Shown: positions 42,134 to 50,768 of the stretch, one piece after another | Layout: the number at the start of each line of letters is the position of its first letter | Numbering within the stretch: the stretch's first letter is position 1 | Source of the DNA: Gammaproteobacteria bacterium | GTDB taxonomy: Bacteria > Pseudomonadota > Gammaproteobacteria > Burkholderiales > Rhodocyclaceae | Assembly (NCBI GenBank): GCA_018825305.1 | Contig: JAHJEO010000016.1 | Coordinates: forward strand, 364,574-428,573 | Direction of reading: 5' to 3' | Length of the DNA stretch: 64,000 bases | Notes under the pieces: model-generated | Database searches by the model: none | Told to the model about the DNA's origin: nothing | The model's input: only the letters and a program-made list of their open reading frames with translations | Position numbers and translations under genes: made by a program

Positions 42134-42161
42134 AAAAACAAACCCGCGCCGGAGCGCGGGT
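42134..42161 (-). terminator. intrinsic terminator of fliC1
   Basis: On the minus strand ACCCGCGC-TCCG-GCGCGGGT forms an 8-bp GC stem followed by TTGTTTTT, 22 bp after the fliC1 stop codon. Confidence 0.85.
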
Positions 42162-42182
42162 GGTTCCGCGGTCCTTGCGGGA

Positions 42183-44819
42183 TCAGCGCTGCAGCAGCTG
42201 CAGCACCTGGTTGGGCAGGGCATTGGCCTGGGCCAGCATCGCCACGCCAGCCTGCTGCAGGATCTGGGCGCGGGTCAGCGCTGCCGTTTCCGCCGCAAAA
42301 TCGGCATCCTGGATCCGCGAGCGGGCGGCGGTCAGGTTTTCCGCCGTCGTGGTCAGGTTCGAGATGGTCGACTGGAAGCGGTTTTGCACCGCACCAAGGT
42401 CGGCGCGGATGCTGTTGATGCGCGCCAGCGCACCGTCGGCAATGTCGATGGCGCGGTTGGCGCCGGTGACGGTGCTGATGTCCACCGAATTGAGCGTCTG
42501 CTTGACGCTGGCCTGGAGTTCGGCCGGCTGACCGAGGAACAGCCCACCCGCCGTGGCGGCAATCGAGCTCTTCAGGCTGAAATAGCCTGCTACCGACTTG
42601 AATTCGACTTCGCCGCCAACCACGGTCGAGTCGGTGGCGATGCCGGTGCCCTCGGAGAGGGTCACATACTGGGTGCCGCCAAGGCCGGTGACGCGCATGC
42701 TGGCGGTTGCCGTGGCGGAGTGGGTGAAATCCTGAATCTTGATGTCCTCGCCGCTGGCGTGCAGCAGGTCGATGCGGGTCTTGGTGATGTCCAGGGTGGC
42801 GACGATGCCGGTGGCGCCGGTCTTGGAGTTGATGGCGCCGGCCAGTTCCGTCAGGTCGGTGGGCGTGATGTTGGCCGAGATGTCCTTGCCGTTGAGGTTG
42901 AAGGACACCACGCCGGCGGTGGATAGGTTGGAGATCGTCGCCGTGGTGCGGGCGGTGGCCTGCACGCCGGTCTGGTCGGCGACGGCATTGACCAGGGCTG
43001 CGATTTCCTTGGCTGAGGAATTCTCGGCGATCGTGACCGCCTTGGAGATTGTGCCGTTGATCGTCAGGTCCTGGGCGGCGACGTAGTTGCCGCCGGTGGT
43101 GTCGGCGAGGCCGGCGCCGGCGGTCAAGGTCGTATTGGTGTTGGCAGCGGCATTGAAGATGCTGGTGGCGATGACTTCATCCGACTGGATGTTGTAGCCG
43201 GGATCAAGCAGCACGATGACATTGCCGGTCTTCACCGCGGCTTCATCGCCGGCGCCGCCCGTCTCGGTCACGGTTTGACCAGCGAAGGCGATGGTCGCGG
43301 TTTCGTCAGCCAGTGGGGTGAAGGTGACGGTGTCGCCGATGGCCAGGGTTCCAGAGGCCGCCGCGCCAGCGACGGTCGTGCCGTTGGCAGCGCCGTTGGT
43401 CGTGATATTCATCGTGGCAGCCACGCCACCACCACCGCCATTGTTGTCGGCCAATCCGCTCAGGGTAACCGTCGAGTTTGCCGCGCCCTGGAAGGTAAAG
43501 CCATTGCCGCTGCGTGCGATGGTGATGTTGCCGTACGTTACGCTGGTCACTGCGCCGGGGACCAGGGTTGTCGAGTTGGTCGTGTTTGCTTCGGTTACAA
43601 CGTCCGCCCAGATTGCATCCGCATCGGTGGCTGCGACGCCGGTTGCAGTAAGTGATACAACAGTGGTATTCGTGCCGTCGCTGATGTTGAAGGCGATTAC
43701 GTCACCCGCTCCCCATCCTGTGTAGGTTCCGCCGAAGCTGCCTCGAGAATTGTCGACCGAGTCAAAGGCGTTGATGGCCAGATTGACGCCGCTGGCGCTG
43801 GTAATCGTGTTTGTGCCTGCGGTGTAGGCCAGGTCGGTGCCGCTAGGTCCGTTGAGCGTGCTGACGGCCGCGGCCATGGCCGTATCGAAGTCGGCGGCAA
43901 AGGTGGTGCTGTTGTAGGTGAGGCTGACTGTCGTCGCGGGGCCACCGTCGCCCGTGACCAGGCTGAAGGTGACTGTGTCGCCGTTCTGCAGGGATGAGAG
44001 GGACGAAATATCGAATGCGGCGCTATTTGCCGAGGCAAACGCCGTCACTCCTGTGGCATTGTTCAATGCGGTGGCAATGGCAGCCGCGTCGCGGTTGCTG
44101 GAAGCCGCATTGATCGCGATGGCTGGGGCTGTAGTGCCGTCAGGGCGGGTAATCAGGATGCTCTGGTCACCAATAAGGGCGCCAATCGCTGCCGAGGCAG
44201 TGGCTCCGGCAGCGGCGCTACCCAGTGCCGTCGTGCTCATCGCCGCGCTCGACCCGCTCGTCGCCACCTGAATGCCCTGGGTCGTGTTGTTCGCGGTCTG
44301 CTTGTTGATGCCCAGCGTCTGCGAATCGGCCCCGGATACGGAGACCGAGATCGTCTGGTTGGCTTCGGCGCCGACCTGGAAGTTCTGCGCCACGAAGTTG
44401 CCGTCCAGCAGCTTCAGGCCGTTGAAGGAGGTGGTGGTGGCGATGCGGTCGAGTTCCGAGATCAGCTGATTGACTTCAGACTGCAGGGCCAGGCGGTCGG
44501 AAGCGGAGTTGGTGGCGTTGGCGGACTGGATGGCCAGTTCGCGGATGCGCTGCAGGATGTTGTTGGTCTCGCCCAACGCACCCTCGGCGATCTGCGCCAG
44601 TGAAATGCCGTCGTTGGCGTTGCGGGTGGCCTGGTTGAGGCCGCGCACCTGCGAGCTCATGCGGTCGGCGATGGCCATGCCGGCGGCGTCGTCCTTGGCG
44701 CTGTTGATGCGCAGGCCGGAGGAGAGTCGCTGCAGCGACGTCGCCAGCGCACCCTGCGAGGTATTCAGGTTGCGCTGGGCGTTCAGCGACGAGATATTGG
44801 TATTGATTACCTGGGGCAT
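42183..44819 (-). CDS. fliC: FliC1, very large flagellin
   Basis: This is a filament subunit. The D0/D1 ends are canonical ([57 protein letters not shown] ... [33 protein letters not shown]). At 878 residues it is nearly twice the enterobacterial size, because of a roughly 600-residue Ala/Thr-rich surface region with several flagellin-insert-like modules. N- and C-terminal parts match FliC2 (46222-48810) closely while the centre diverges. An AAAGGAG ribosome site and a sigma-54 type promoter (44901-44917) precede it, and an intrinsic terminator follows. Confidence 0.96.
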   Translation of the reverse strand: MPQVINTNISSLNAQRNLNTSQGALATSLQRLSSGLRINSAKDDAAGMAIADRMSSQVRGLNQATRNANDGISLAQIAEGALGETNNILQRIRELAIQSANATNSASDRLALQSEVNQLISELDRIATTTSFNGLKLLDGNFVAQNFQVGAEANQTISVSVSGADSQTLGINKQTANNTTQGIQVATSGSSAAMSTTALGSAAAGATASAAIGALIGDQSILITRPDGTTAPAIAINAASSNRDAAAIATALNNATGVTAFASANSAAFDISSLSSLQNGDTVTFSLVTGDGGPATTVSLTYNSTTFAADFDTAMAAAVSTLNGPSGTDLAYTAGTNTITSASGVNLAINAFDSVDNSRGSFGGTYTGWGAGDVIAFNISDGTNTTVVSLTATGVAATDADAIWADVVTEANTTNSTTLVPGAVTSVTYGNITIARSGNGFTFQGAANSTVTLSGLADNNGGGGGVAATMNITTNGAANGTTVAGAAASGTLAIGDTVTFTPLADETATIAFAGQTVTETGGAGDEAAVKTGNVIVLLDPGYNIQSDEVIATSIFNAAANTNTTLTAGAGLADTTGGNYVAAQDLTINGTISKAVTIAENSSAKEIAALVNAVADQTGVQATARTTATISNLSTAGVVSFNLNGKDISANITPTDLTELAGAINSKTGATGIVATLDITKTRIDLLHASGEDIKIQDFTHSATATASMRVTGLGGTQYVTLSEGTGIATDSTVVGGEVEFKSVAGYFSLKSSIAATAGGLFLGQPAELQASVKQTLNSVDISTVTGANRAIDIADGALARINSIRADLGAVQNRFQSTISNLTTTAENLTAARSRIQDADFAAETAALTRAQILQQAGVAMLAQANALPNQVLQLLQR

Positions 44820-44900
44820 TGCTGGCTCCTTTCCGTCCGACCGGTGTGCATCCGAAAAAAGACAGCGGATGCGCTAAAGTTTGTTGCTTGACGGACGTAT

Positions 44901-44917
44901 AGCAGCTAGCGTGCCAG
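44901..44917 (-). promoter_or_regulatory. sigma-54 promoter for fliC1
   Basis: On the minus strand CTGGCAC-GCTAG-CTGCT has a perfect -24 element, 10 nt between GG and GC, and one change in the -12 element. It lies about 80 bp upstream of the fliC1 ATG. The palindrome at 45003-45017 lies about 90 bp further upstream. Confidence 0.78.
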
Positions 44918-45002
44918 TGGTCTTTGGCGATGAGCAGGGATGGAAAGGGATTGCTGTTTGCCGCATTAAGCGCGTCGCGGGCGGCAAAAAGCGATGGTGG
45001 GG

Positions 45003-45017
45003 CGGCAAGGCTTGCCG
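45003..45017. promoter_or_regulatory. flagellar palindrome upstream of fliC1
   Basis: CGGCAA-GGC-TTGCCG is perfect with 6-bp arms, at an enhancer-like distance behind the fliC1 sigma-54 site. Two further half-sites (GGCGGCAAAAAG at about 44980 and TTTGCCGC at about 44957) lie between. The rest of the 295-bp gap 44820-45114 shows nothing else clear. Confidence 0.55.
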
Positions 45018-45114
45018 GATGTGGGCTATAGCGCCTCTTGTCACCATAAGGGCGCACTGATTGGTGCTATTTCTGGTGTTAAGATGGAGGCCATTTCAAG
45101 CCCGGAGCCAATCC

Positions 45115-45312
45115 ATGCGTGCCACCATCAATATTGACGATGAAATGATCGCCCGCGCGCAAGATTTGAGCGGATTGCAGGAGCGCAGCGCGCTCATGCG
45201 GGAGGCCCTCAATGCGCTGATTCAACGGGAAAGTGCGCGCCGGCTGGCCAAGCTGGCAGGAACCGAGCCGCGGCTCGATGACGTTCCACGGCGGCGCGAG
45301 GATGTTCCGTGA
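45115..45312 (+). CDS. VapB-type antitoxin
   Basis: This small DNA-binding antitoxin of the VapB family covers 65 residues from ATG 45115: MRATINIDDEMIARAQDLSGLQERSALMREALNALIQRESARRLAKLAGTEPRLDDVPRRREDVP. The N-terminal ribbon-helix-helix (RATINIDDEMIARAQ...) would bind the operator and the C-terminal acidic/basic tail would wrap the toxin. The ORF-track start is 18 codons longer, but GGAGCC and the family opening favour this ATG. It overlaps vapC by 4 bp and is inserted between two flagellin genes on the opposite strand. Confidence 0.88.
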   Translation: MRATINIDDEMIARAQDLSGLQERSALMREALNALIQRESARRLAKLAGTEPRLDDVPRRREDVP

Positions 45313-45680
45313 TTCTTGTTGATACCTCAGTATGGATCGATCATCTGCGGGGTACCGACACCCGGTTGGCGCCGTTGCTTGAATCCGGGCAGGTATGCGT
45401 ACATCCCTGGGTGATCGGGGAACTGGCGTGCGGCAATCTGGCCAATCGGGGGACCGTACTTGGACTCTTGCAGTCGCTACCTCACGCCCGCTCTGCGACC
45501 GATGGCGAAGCGCTGCTCTTCATCGAGCGGCGGCAGTTGATGGGCCGGGGTATCGGTTATGTGGATGTTCACCTTCTTGCTGCCTGCGCCCTTGACGCCT
45601 CCCTGCTGCTTACGCGCGACAAGCGACTTGGCAGCGTGGCCGATGCGCTCGGCCTTTCCTGGCCGCCGGGCGTCTGCTGA
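45309..45680 (+). CDS. VapC-type PIN-domain ribonuclease toxin
   Basis: This is a PIN-domain toxin, a metal-dependent RNase, paired with the VapB antitoxin. The 123 residues contain the acidic active-site residues: D5 in MILVDTSVWIDHLRG, a glutamate in VIGELACG, and aspartates in GIGYVDVHLLAAC and LLTRDKRL. It starts at GTG 45309, overlapping the vapB stop (GTGA). It looks intact. A 26-bp dispersed repeat and a bidirectional terminator separate it from the convergent flaG. Confidence 0.9.
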   Translation: MILVDTSVWIDHLRGTDTRLAPLLESGQVCVHPWVIGELACGNLANRGTVLGLLQSLPHARSATDGEALLFIERRQLMGRGIGYVDVHLLAACALDASLLLTRDKRLGSVADALGLSWPPGVC

Positions 45681-45692
45681 GGTATCGCCAAC

Positions 45693-45718
45693 CGCCGCTC
45701 CGCCAGCGCCGACTTTTT
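45693..45718 (-). repeat. 26-bp dispersed repeat, copy 9 (after vapC)
   Basis: CGCCGCTCCGCCAGCGCCGA followed by CTTTTT is a copy in the vapC-flaG convergent gap, 13 bp after the vapC stop. Confidence 0.7.
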
Positions 45719-45737
45719 GGGTGAAGCCAATAAAGCA

Positions 45738-45773
45738 AAAGGCCCGCGCCGGCAAGCTGCCGGCGCGGGCCTT
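45738..45773. terminator. bidirectional terminator between vapC and flaG
   Basis: AAAGGCCCGCGCCGGCA-AGC-TGCCGGCGCGGGCCTTT is a perfect 17-bp stem with a 3-nt loop and A/T ends on both sides. It suits convergent vapC and flaG transcripts. Confidence 0.88.
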
Positions 45774-45793
45774 TCAGTCTTGCTGCGGTGTGC

Positions 45794-46147
45794 CTACGCC
45801 TTCTGATGCAACAGCAGGCCCTGCATCCTGTCGAGCGAGCGGGCGATTTCCAGCAATTCCTTGGAGGGAATCTGGCGAATCATCTCGCCGGTCTGGGCAT
45901 CGCTGACGCGGACGATGGTCTTGCCGGTGTCGTCGTCGATAGAAAACTGCAGGCTGTTCGGCGCGGAGGTCTCGATCATCTGCTTCACTGCCTCCATCGC
46001 CATTTGAACCTGCTCTCGGCTCGGTTGCTGTTGTTGCGGAACGGGCTCGGGCACGACCACCGGCGTCCGTGCCACCGGCGCCGGCTCACCCTGCGGGGCG
46101 GCCGGCAGCGGCGTCTGGGTGCCGGAATTTCCGATCGTGATTGTCAT
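45794..46147 (-). CDS. flaG: FlaG-family flagellar protein
   Basis: FlaG proteins influence filament length and usually lie between flagellin and fliD. The 117-residue product has a Pro/Gln-rich N-terminus and the FlaG domain LQFSIDDDTGKTIVRVSDAQTGEMIRQIPSKELLEIARSLDRMQGLLLHQKA. It is 74 bp downstream of fliC2 on the same strand, with a strong hairpin between them. Confidence 0.92.
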   Translation of the reverse strand: MTITIGNSGTQTPLPAAPQGEPAPVARTPVVVPEPVPQQQQPSREQVQMAMEAVKQMIETSAPNSLQFSIDDDTGKTIVRVSDAQTGEMIRQIPSKELLEIARSLDRMQGLLLHQKA

Positions 46148-46166
46148 GGCTTTTCTCCTTGCCTTA

Positions 46167-46194
46167 GATGATGGCGGGTTGCCCCGCCATCATC
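46167..46194 (-). other. 12-bp stem hairpin between fliC2 and flaG
   Basis: GATGATGGCGGG-TTGC-CCCGCCATCATC is a perfect 12-bp stem with a 4-nt loop. No T-run follows on the minus strand, so it looks more like an mRNA-stabilising or attenuating structure than a full intrinsic terminator. Confidence 0.6.
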
Positions 46195-46221
46195 ATTGAC
46201 CAGTGGCTATCCCTTTTCCGA

Positions 46222-48810
46222 TTAACCGCGGAGGAGGGTCAGCACCTGGTTCGGCAGGGCGTTGGCCTGTGCCAGCATCGCCACACCGGCCTGCTGCAGG
46301 ATCTGCGAGCGGGTCAGGTTGGCCGTCTCCGAGGCGAAGTCGGCATCCTGGATCCGCGAGCGGGCGGCGGTGATGTTCTCGGCCGTCGTCGTCAGGTTCG
46401 AGATGGTCGAGCCGAAGCGGTTCTGGATCGCGCCCAGATCGGCGCGGATGCTGTTGATTCGGGCCAGGGCGCCATCGACGATGTCGATCGCGGCGTTGGC
46501 GCCGGTGACCGAGCTAACGTCGATGCTATTAACCGTCCTGTTCTCACTGGCCTGCAGCAGGTTGGCCGCACCGGAGAAAAGACCACCGTTCGCGGCTGCC
46601 ACATTCGACTGGGCGCTGAAGTAACCGGCTGTCGACTTGAACTCGACGGCGCCGCCAACGACGGTGGAGTCGGTGGCGATGCCGGTGCCCTCCGAGAGGG
46701 TGACGGCGGTGGTGCCGGCTAGGCCGGTGACGCGCATGGTGGCCGTGGCGGTGGCGGAGTGGGTGAAATTCTCGATGCCGATATCCTCTCCATTGGCCTG
46801 GAGCAGGCTGATCTGGGTCTTGGTGATATCGAGCGTGGCGACGATGCCGGTCTTGCCGGTCTGGCTGTTGATGGCGCTGGCCAGTTCGGAGAGGTCGGTG
46901 GTGGTGACGTTGGCCGAGATCGCCTGGGCGGCGGTGTTGGAGCCGTAGAGGTTGAAAGACACCACGCCATTCGCCGAGAGGTTGGAGATGGTGGCGGTGG
47001 TGCGGGCAGTCGCCTGCACGCCGGTCTGGTCAGAAACGGCATTGACGAGGGCGGCAATTTCCTTGGCGGAGGAATTCTCGGCGATTGTGACGGCTTGGGA
47101 CACGGTGCCGTTGATCGTCAGGATTTGTCCGGCCACATAGTTGCCGCCGGAGATGTCGCCTTGGCCGGAACCGGCGGTCAGCGTGGCATTGGTATTGGCC
47201 GCCGCATTGAGGATGCTGTCAGCGGCAAAGGCCACCGACGACTGGATGTTGAAGCCGGGCTCGACCAGTACCGTCACCGAACCGGTCTTGATCATCGAAT
47301 CACCCAGCGTAGCGTGGCCGGTTTCGCCGATGGTCGTGCCGGCAAAGGTCAGATCGCTGGTTTCGAGCGTAGCTGGAGTAATCGTAGTATTGTCAGTCGC
47401 ACCTTCGAGTAGCACGGCTGTGGCAATGGTTGTACCCCCGTTTGCCGAAGCGACAGTAAATCCGGCGTTTCCGACGCTGCCTGCAACTGAGGCGATTGCA
47501 AGACTGGCCTGGCCAGCCAAACCGGTGACTACGACGCCTGTACCGGCCGCATTCAAAGCTGCGGTAAAAGTTGTACCGAAGTTGCCGTCACCCACCATGT
47601 CTGCAAGCAATGCGGCGGCATCACCTGCCTGAGAGCCAGTGGCCGCAAAGCTGAAACCTGATGAGCCAACCATGGTGAAAGAAACGGTTTCTGATCCGTC
47701 ATTAACGAAAGTATTGATGGTGAATTGGGCGTTATCGACGACATCGTAGTTCTGGATGCCGATGTTCTTACCGCTGGCGCTGGTGATGGTCTTCGAGGTC
47801 GCGTCGTAGGACAGATCGGTATCGCTGTTGGTGGTGTTGATCTGGCCGACGGCGGTCGAAACCGCGGTATTGAACTCATTGACGAAATCGCTGGAATCGG
47901 CCACGGTAAAGCTGATCGCCTGGCTGGTGCCGCCGTCGCCGGTGGCCAGCGTGAAGGACACGGTGTCACCGGTATTGACGGCAGTCGGCGCCGCGGTCAG
48001 GGTGAAGGCACCGGAATTGGCTGATGCAAAGGCGGAGACGCCATTGACCGCATTGAGCGCGCTGGCGATGGCGGCCGCGTCGCGATTGTTGTTGGCAGCG
48101 CTGATCGCCACCGGGGCAACGTTGCCGGTCGAGCTGATGACGTTGATGGTCTGGTCGGCGATCAAGGTGCCCAATGCAGCGGAGGCGGTAGTCGAATGCG
48201 CCGACGCCACGTTGAAAGCGGTGCTGCTCAAACCAACGGACGAACCACTGGTGGCGACTTGGATGCCTTGCGTCGTATTGTTGGCGCTCGCCTTGTTGAT
48301 GCCCAGGGTCGACGAGTTGGCACCCGACACCGAAACGGAAATCGTCTGGTTCGCCTCGGCACCGACCTGGAAGCTCTGGGCGCTGAAGGAGCCGTCGAGC
48401 AGCTTGAGGCCGTTGAACGACGTGGTGTTGGAGATGCGGTCGAGTTCCGAGATCAGCTGGTTGACTTCGGACTGCAGGGCCAGGCGGTCGGAAGCGGAGT
48501 TGGTGGCGTTGGACGACTGGATGGACAGTTCGCGCACGCGCTGCAGGATGTTGTTGGTCTCGCCCAGCGCGCCTTCGGCTGTCTGCGCCAGGGAGATGCC
48601 GTCGTTGGCGTTGCGCACGGCCTGGTTGAGGCCGCGAATCTGGGAGCTCATGCGGTCGGCAATGGCGAGGCCCGCGGCGTCGTCCTTGGCGCTGTTGATG
48701 CGCAGGCCGGAGGAGAGGCGCTGCAGCGAGGTGGCCAGGGTCGACTGGCTGGTGTTGAGGTTGCGCTGGGCGTTCAGCGACGGGATGTTGGTGTTGATTA
48801 CCTGTGCCAT
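46222..48810 (-). CDS. fliC: FliC2, second very large flagellin
   Basis: This 862-residue flagellin parallels FliC1. The D0/D1 ends are [57 protein letters not shown] ... [33 protein letters not shown] shared block ([44 protein letters not shown]) also occurs in FliC1, while the central surface region differs. Unlike fliC1, it has a clear sigma-28 promoter (48909-48935), so the two major flagellins may be expressed at different stages. Confidence 0.96.
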   Translation of the reverse strand: MAQVINTNIPSLNAQRNLNTSQSTLATSLQRLSSGLRINSAKDDAAGLAIADRMSSQIRGLNQAVRNANDGISLAQTAEGALGETNNILQRVRELSIQSSNATNSASDRLALQSEVNQLISELDRISNTTSFNGLKLLDGSFSAQSFQVGAEANQTISVSVSGANSSTLGINKASANNTTQGIQVATSGSSVGLSSTAFNVASAHSTTASAALGTLIADQTINVISSTGNVAPVAISAANNNRDAAAIASALNAVNGVSAFASANSGAFTLTAAPTAVNTGDTVSFTLATGDGGTSQAISFTVADSSDFVNEFNTAVSTAVGQINTTNSDTDLSYDATSKTITSASGKNIGIQNYDVVDNAQFTINTFVNDGSETVSFTMVGSSGFSFAATGSQAGDAAALLADMVGDGNFGTTFTAALNAAGTGVVVTGLAGQASLAIASVAGSVGNAGFTVASANGGTTIATAVLLEGATDNTTITPATLETSDLTFAGTTIGETGHATLGDSMIKTGSVTVLVEPGFNIQSSVAFAADSILNAAANTNATLTAGSGQGDISGGNYVAGQILTINGTVSQAVTIAENSSAKEIAALVNAVSDQTGVQATARTTATISNLSANGVVSFNLYGSNTAAQAISANVTTTDLSELASAINSQTGKTGIVATLDITKTQISLLQANGEDIGIENFTHSATATATMRVTGLAGTTAVTLSEGTGIATDSTVVGGAVEFKSTAGYFSAQSNVAAANGGLFSGAANLLQASENRTVNSIDVSSVTGANAAIDIVDGALARINSIRADLGAIQNRFGSTISNLTTTAENITAARSRIQDADFASETANLTRSQILQQAGVAMLAQANALPNQVLTLLRG

Positions 48811-48908
48811 TTTTCAGTCTCCTTAGAGAGGGTTTCCTCGTCGGCTGCTTCGCTCGTTGGCTGGCGCCGTCGCCGGTTTAATGACGGAAGGCTCCGTCGA
48901 CATGCCAT

Positions 48909-48935
48909 TTATCGGAACGCGGCGCCAAATCTTTA
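48909..48935 (-). promoter_or_regulatory. sigma-28 promoter for fliC2
   Basis: On the minus strand TAAAGATT, an 11-nt spacer, then TCCGATAA differs from TAAAGTTT-N11-GCCGATAA at two positions. It lies about 100 bp upstream of the fliC2 ATG. Confidence 0.85.
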
Positions 48936-49022
48936 GCGGGTTATTTCGTGGTGAAGCGCCGGCCGCTTTGTTTTTCGGTCGGAACGGTCTAGGATTCAAT
49001 CAGTTAGCGAAAGGAGACGACC

Positions 49023-49826
49023 ATGATTGGTGCCATATCCCCCAATAGCCTCGATACCGCGCAGACCGAACTGGCCAAGTCGCTGGCGCGCCTTTCGACG
49101 GCTTCGCGCATCAATTCGGCGAAGGACGACGCGGCCGGCCTGGCCATCGCCTCGGCGATGGAGGCGCAACTGCGGTCGGACAAGCAGGCGATCCGCAATG
49201 TTTACGACGGGCTTTCGCTGACCAGTACGGCGGAGGGTGCGCTCGGCCAGGCGACCGAGTCGCTGCAGCGCATGCGCGAGCTGGCGATTCAGGCGGCCAA
49301 CGGCAGCAACAGCGCGTCAGACCGGCAGGCCCTGCAGGCGGAGATCAACCAGTTGCAGCAGGGCTTGGGGCAGTTGGCGGAAACCACGCAGTTCAATGGC
49401 CGCAAGCTGCTCGATGGCAGCTTCAACGGCTCAGTGCAGGCGGGCGTCAATGCCGGCGACACGCGGCCGCTGGCCATCGGCAACGGCACGCCGCAGGCCT
49501 TGGGCGTTGCAGCTGTCGACGTGACATCCGTGGCGGGCGCGGCAAGCGCGATCCATGCGCTGGACGGGGCGCTCGGCAGCGTGAATGGCATGCGGGCCGA
49601 GATCGGGGCGGTGCAGGCGGGGCTGAACTCGACCCTGGCCAACCTCTCCGGAACCTACGAGAACCTGGCGGCGGCAAAGAGCCGGATCGCCGACACCGAT
49701 TACGCCCAGGAATCAGGGAGTCTGAGTCGCAACACTGTCCGCCAGCAGGCGGCGATGCAGGCGCTGGCGCTCTACAACGCCAACCAGGCTAGCGTGCTGG
49801 GGATCATCAATCCGGCACGCGGCTGA
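49023..49826 (+). CDS. short divergent flagellin-like protein (D0/D1 only)
   Basis: This 267-residue flagellin homolog consists of only the N- and C-terminal helical domains: [90 protein letters not shown] and [51 protein letters not shown]. It lacks the [13 protein letters not shown] opening of FliC1/FliC2 and any surface domain. An AAAGGAG ribosome site precedes ATG. It is transcribed divergently from fliC2. I see no convincing sigma-28 or sigma-54 site for it in the 212-bp gap. Confidence 0.9.
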   Translation: MIGAISPNSLDTAQTELAKSLARLSTASRINSAKDDAAGLAIASAMEAQLRSDKQAIRNVYDGLSLTSTAEGALGQATESLQRMRELAIQAANGSNSASDRQALQAEINQLQQGLGQLAETTQFNGRKLLDGSFNGSVQAGVNAGDTRPLAIGNGTPQALGVAAVDVTSVAGAASAIHALDGALGSVNGMRAEIGAVQAGLNSTLANLSGTYENLAAAKSRIADTDYAQESGSLSRNTVRQQAAMQALALYNANQASVLGIINPARG

Positions 49827-49834
49827 GCGGCGGG

Positions 49835-50035
49835 CTAGGCAAAAATATTGACGTTGTTGCCCAGATGCGGCGGGTTGTTGGTCGCCTGCATCGACTGGGT
49901 CGCGGCCTGCAATAGCTGCAGCGCGCCTTGCGCCTGAACATCCAGCGCTTTTTTCAGAACGGCCGTCTGCACCGCAGTTGCGGTCTTTTCCTGTGACATC
50001 GCCGTGGCGATGGAAGCGAGGGTCGTGACGTCCAT
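49835..50035 (-). CDS. YjfB-like putative motility protein
   Basis: This 66-residue protein, MDVTTLASIATAMSQEKTATAVQTAVLKKALDVQAQGALQLLQAATQSMQATNNPPHLGNNVNIFA, has the form of the small YjfB/putative-motility family often linked to flagellar genes. The ORF-track start adds 55 residues in low-complexity intergenic sequence. A GGAGAGAAT ribosome site precedes ATG 50035. It converges with the short flagellin (8-bp gap). Confidence 0.75.
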   Translation of the reverse strand: MDVTTLASIATAMSQEKTATAVQTAVLKKALDVQAQGALQLLQAATQSMQATNNPPHLGNNVNIFA

Positions 50036-50202
50036 ATTCTCTCCAACCGGATTGCTGGCACGCGCGGAGGCACGGCCACGTTGCCTATCGGCACCGCCGC
50101 GGATTACTTGAGGCGGTTTTCCCCGCAGCGAGGGGGGGCTTTTCGGCCTTCCGGTGCTGCTGCCCGGCTTGCTTATCCGGGTAACCCATCGAGTCCACAC
50201 AT

Positions 50203-50235
50203 GAAAAAAGCCCGCCTGGATATTCCAGACGGGCT
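50203..50235 (-). terminator. intrinsic terminator downstream of panD
   Basis: On the minus strand AGCCCGTCTGGA-ATA-TCCAGGCGGGCT (one mismatch) is followed by TTTTTT. It ends the panB-panC-panD transcript 40 bp after the panD stop. Confidence 0.85.
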
Positions 50236-50248
50236 TCGCAACGAAGCG

Positions 50249-50274
50249 GAAAAGTCGGCGCTGGCGCTACGGCG
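50249..50274 (+). repeat. 26-bp dispersed repeat, copy 10 (after panD)
   Basis: GAAAAGTCGGCGCTGGCGCT followed by ACGGCG lies between the panD stop codon and its terminator. It is identical in 26 of 26 bases to copy 11 at 53008-53033. Confidence 0.8.
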
Positions 50275-50275
50275 A

Positions 50276-50659
50276 CTACGCCGCAGCCTGTGACGGAATC
50301 TTCCGGCTGTGATGGGTGATGCGGTTCTTCGCATCGACGTAAACGAGGTCCGGCTCGAACTTGGCGAGTTCGATTTCGTTGTACATGGCGAAGGTGGCGA
50401 TGATGATCAGGTCGCCTGGCGAGGCCAGTCGCGCTGCCGCGCCATTGACGGAGATGGTGCCGGAGCCACGCTCGGCCGTGATGGCGTAGGTGGTGAAGCG
50501 GTCGCCGTTATTGATGTTCCAGATCTCGATCTGCTGGTAGGGCTTGATGTCGGCAGCGTCGAGCAGGTCTTCGTCGATGGCGCAGGAGCCTTCGTAGTGG
50601 AGTTCGGCTTGCGTCACCGTCACGCGGTGAAGTTTGGATTTGAGCATCATGCGTTGCAT
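50276..50659 (-). CDS. panD: PanD, aspartate 1-decarboxylase
   Basis: PanD converts L-aspartate to beta-alanine for pantothenate synthesis, using a pyruvoyl group made by self-cleavage. From ATG 50659 (AAAGGA upstream) the protein is 127 residues with the cleavage site YEGSC; Gly24-Ser25 falls exactly as in the E. coli enzyme. Other conserved stretches are [20 protein letters not shown] and [16 protein letters not shown]. It is the last gene of panB-panC-panD. Confidence 0.97.
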   Translation of the reverse strand: MQRMMLKSKLHRVTVTQAELHYEGSCAIDEDLLDAADIKPYQQIEIWNINNGDRFTTYAITAERGSGTISVNGAAARLASPGDLIIIATFAMYNEIELAKFEPDLVYVDAKNRITHHSRKIPSQAAA

Positions 50660-50768
50660 GGTCGATCCTTTCTCAGGCAAAGGCATCAACAAACAGGGCT
50701 GCCATGGCTTGCGGCAAACCCCACCTTGACGCTGCTGGATCCTGCCGGCCTGAGCGCATCGCCGGATC

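Noticed and set aside
42183-44819. Prophage or phage-tail origin for the large flagellin-like proteins
   Set aside because: Canonical D0/D1 flagellin ends, FliS/FliD context and flagellar promoters identify them as flagellins.
44861-44900. Sigma-28 promoter for fliC1 (TCAAGCAA ... GCATCCGC on the minus strand)
   Set aside because: The -10 box is too far from GCCGATAA; the sigma-54 match is much stronger.
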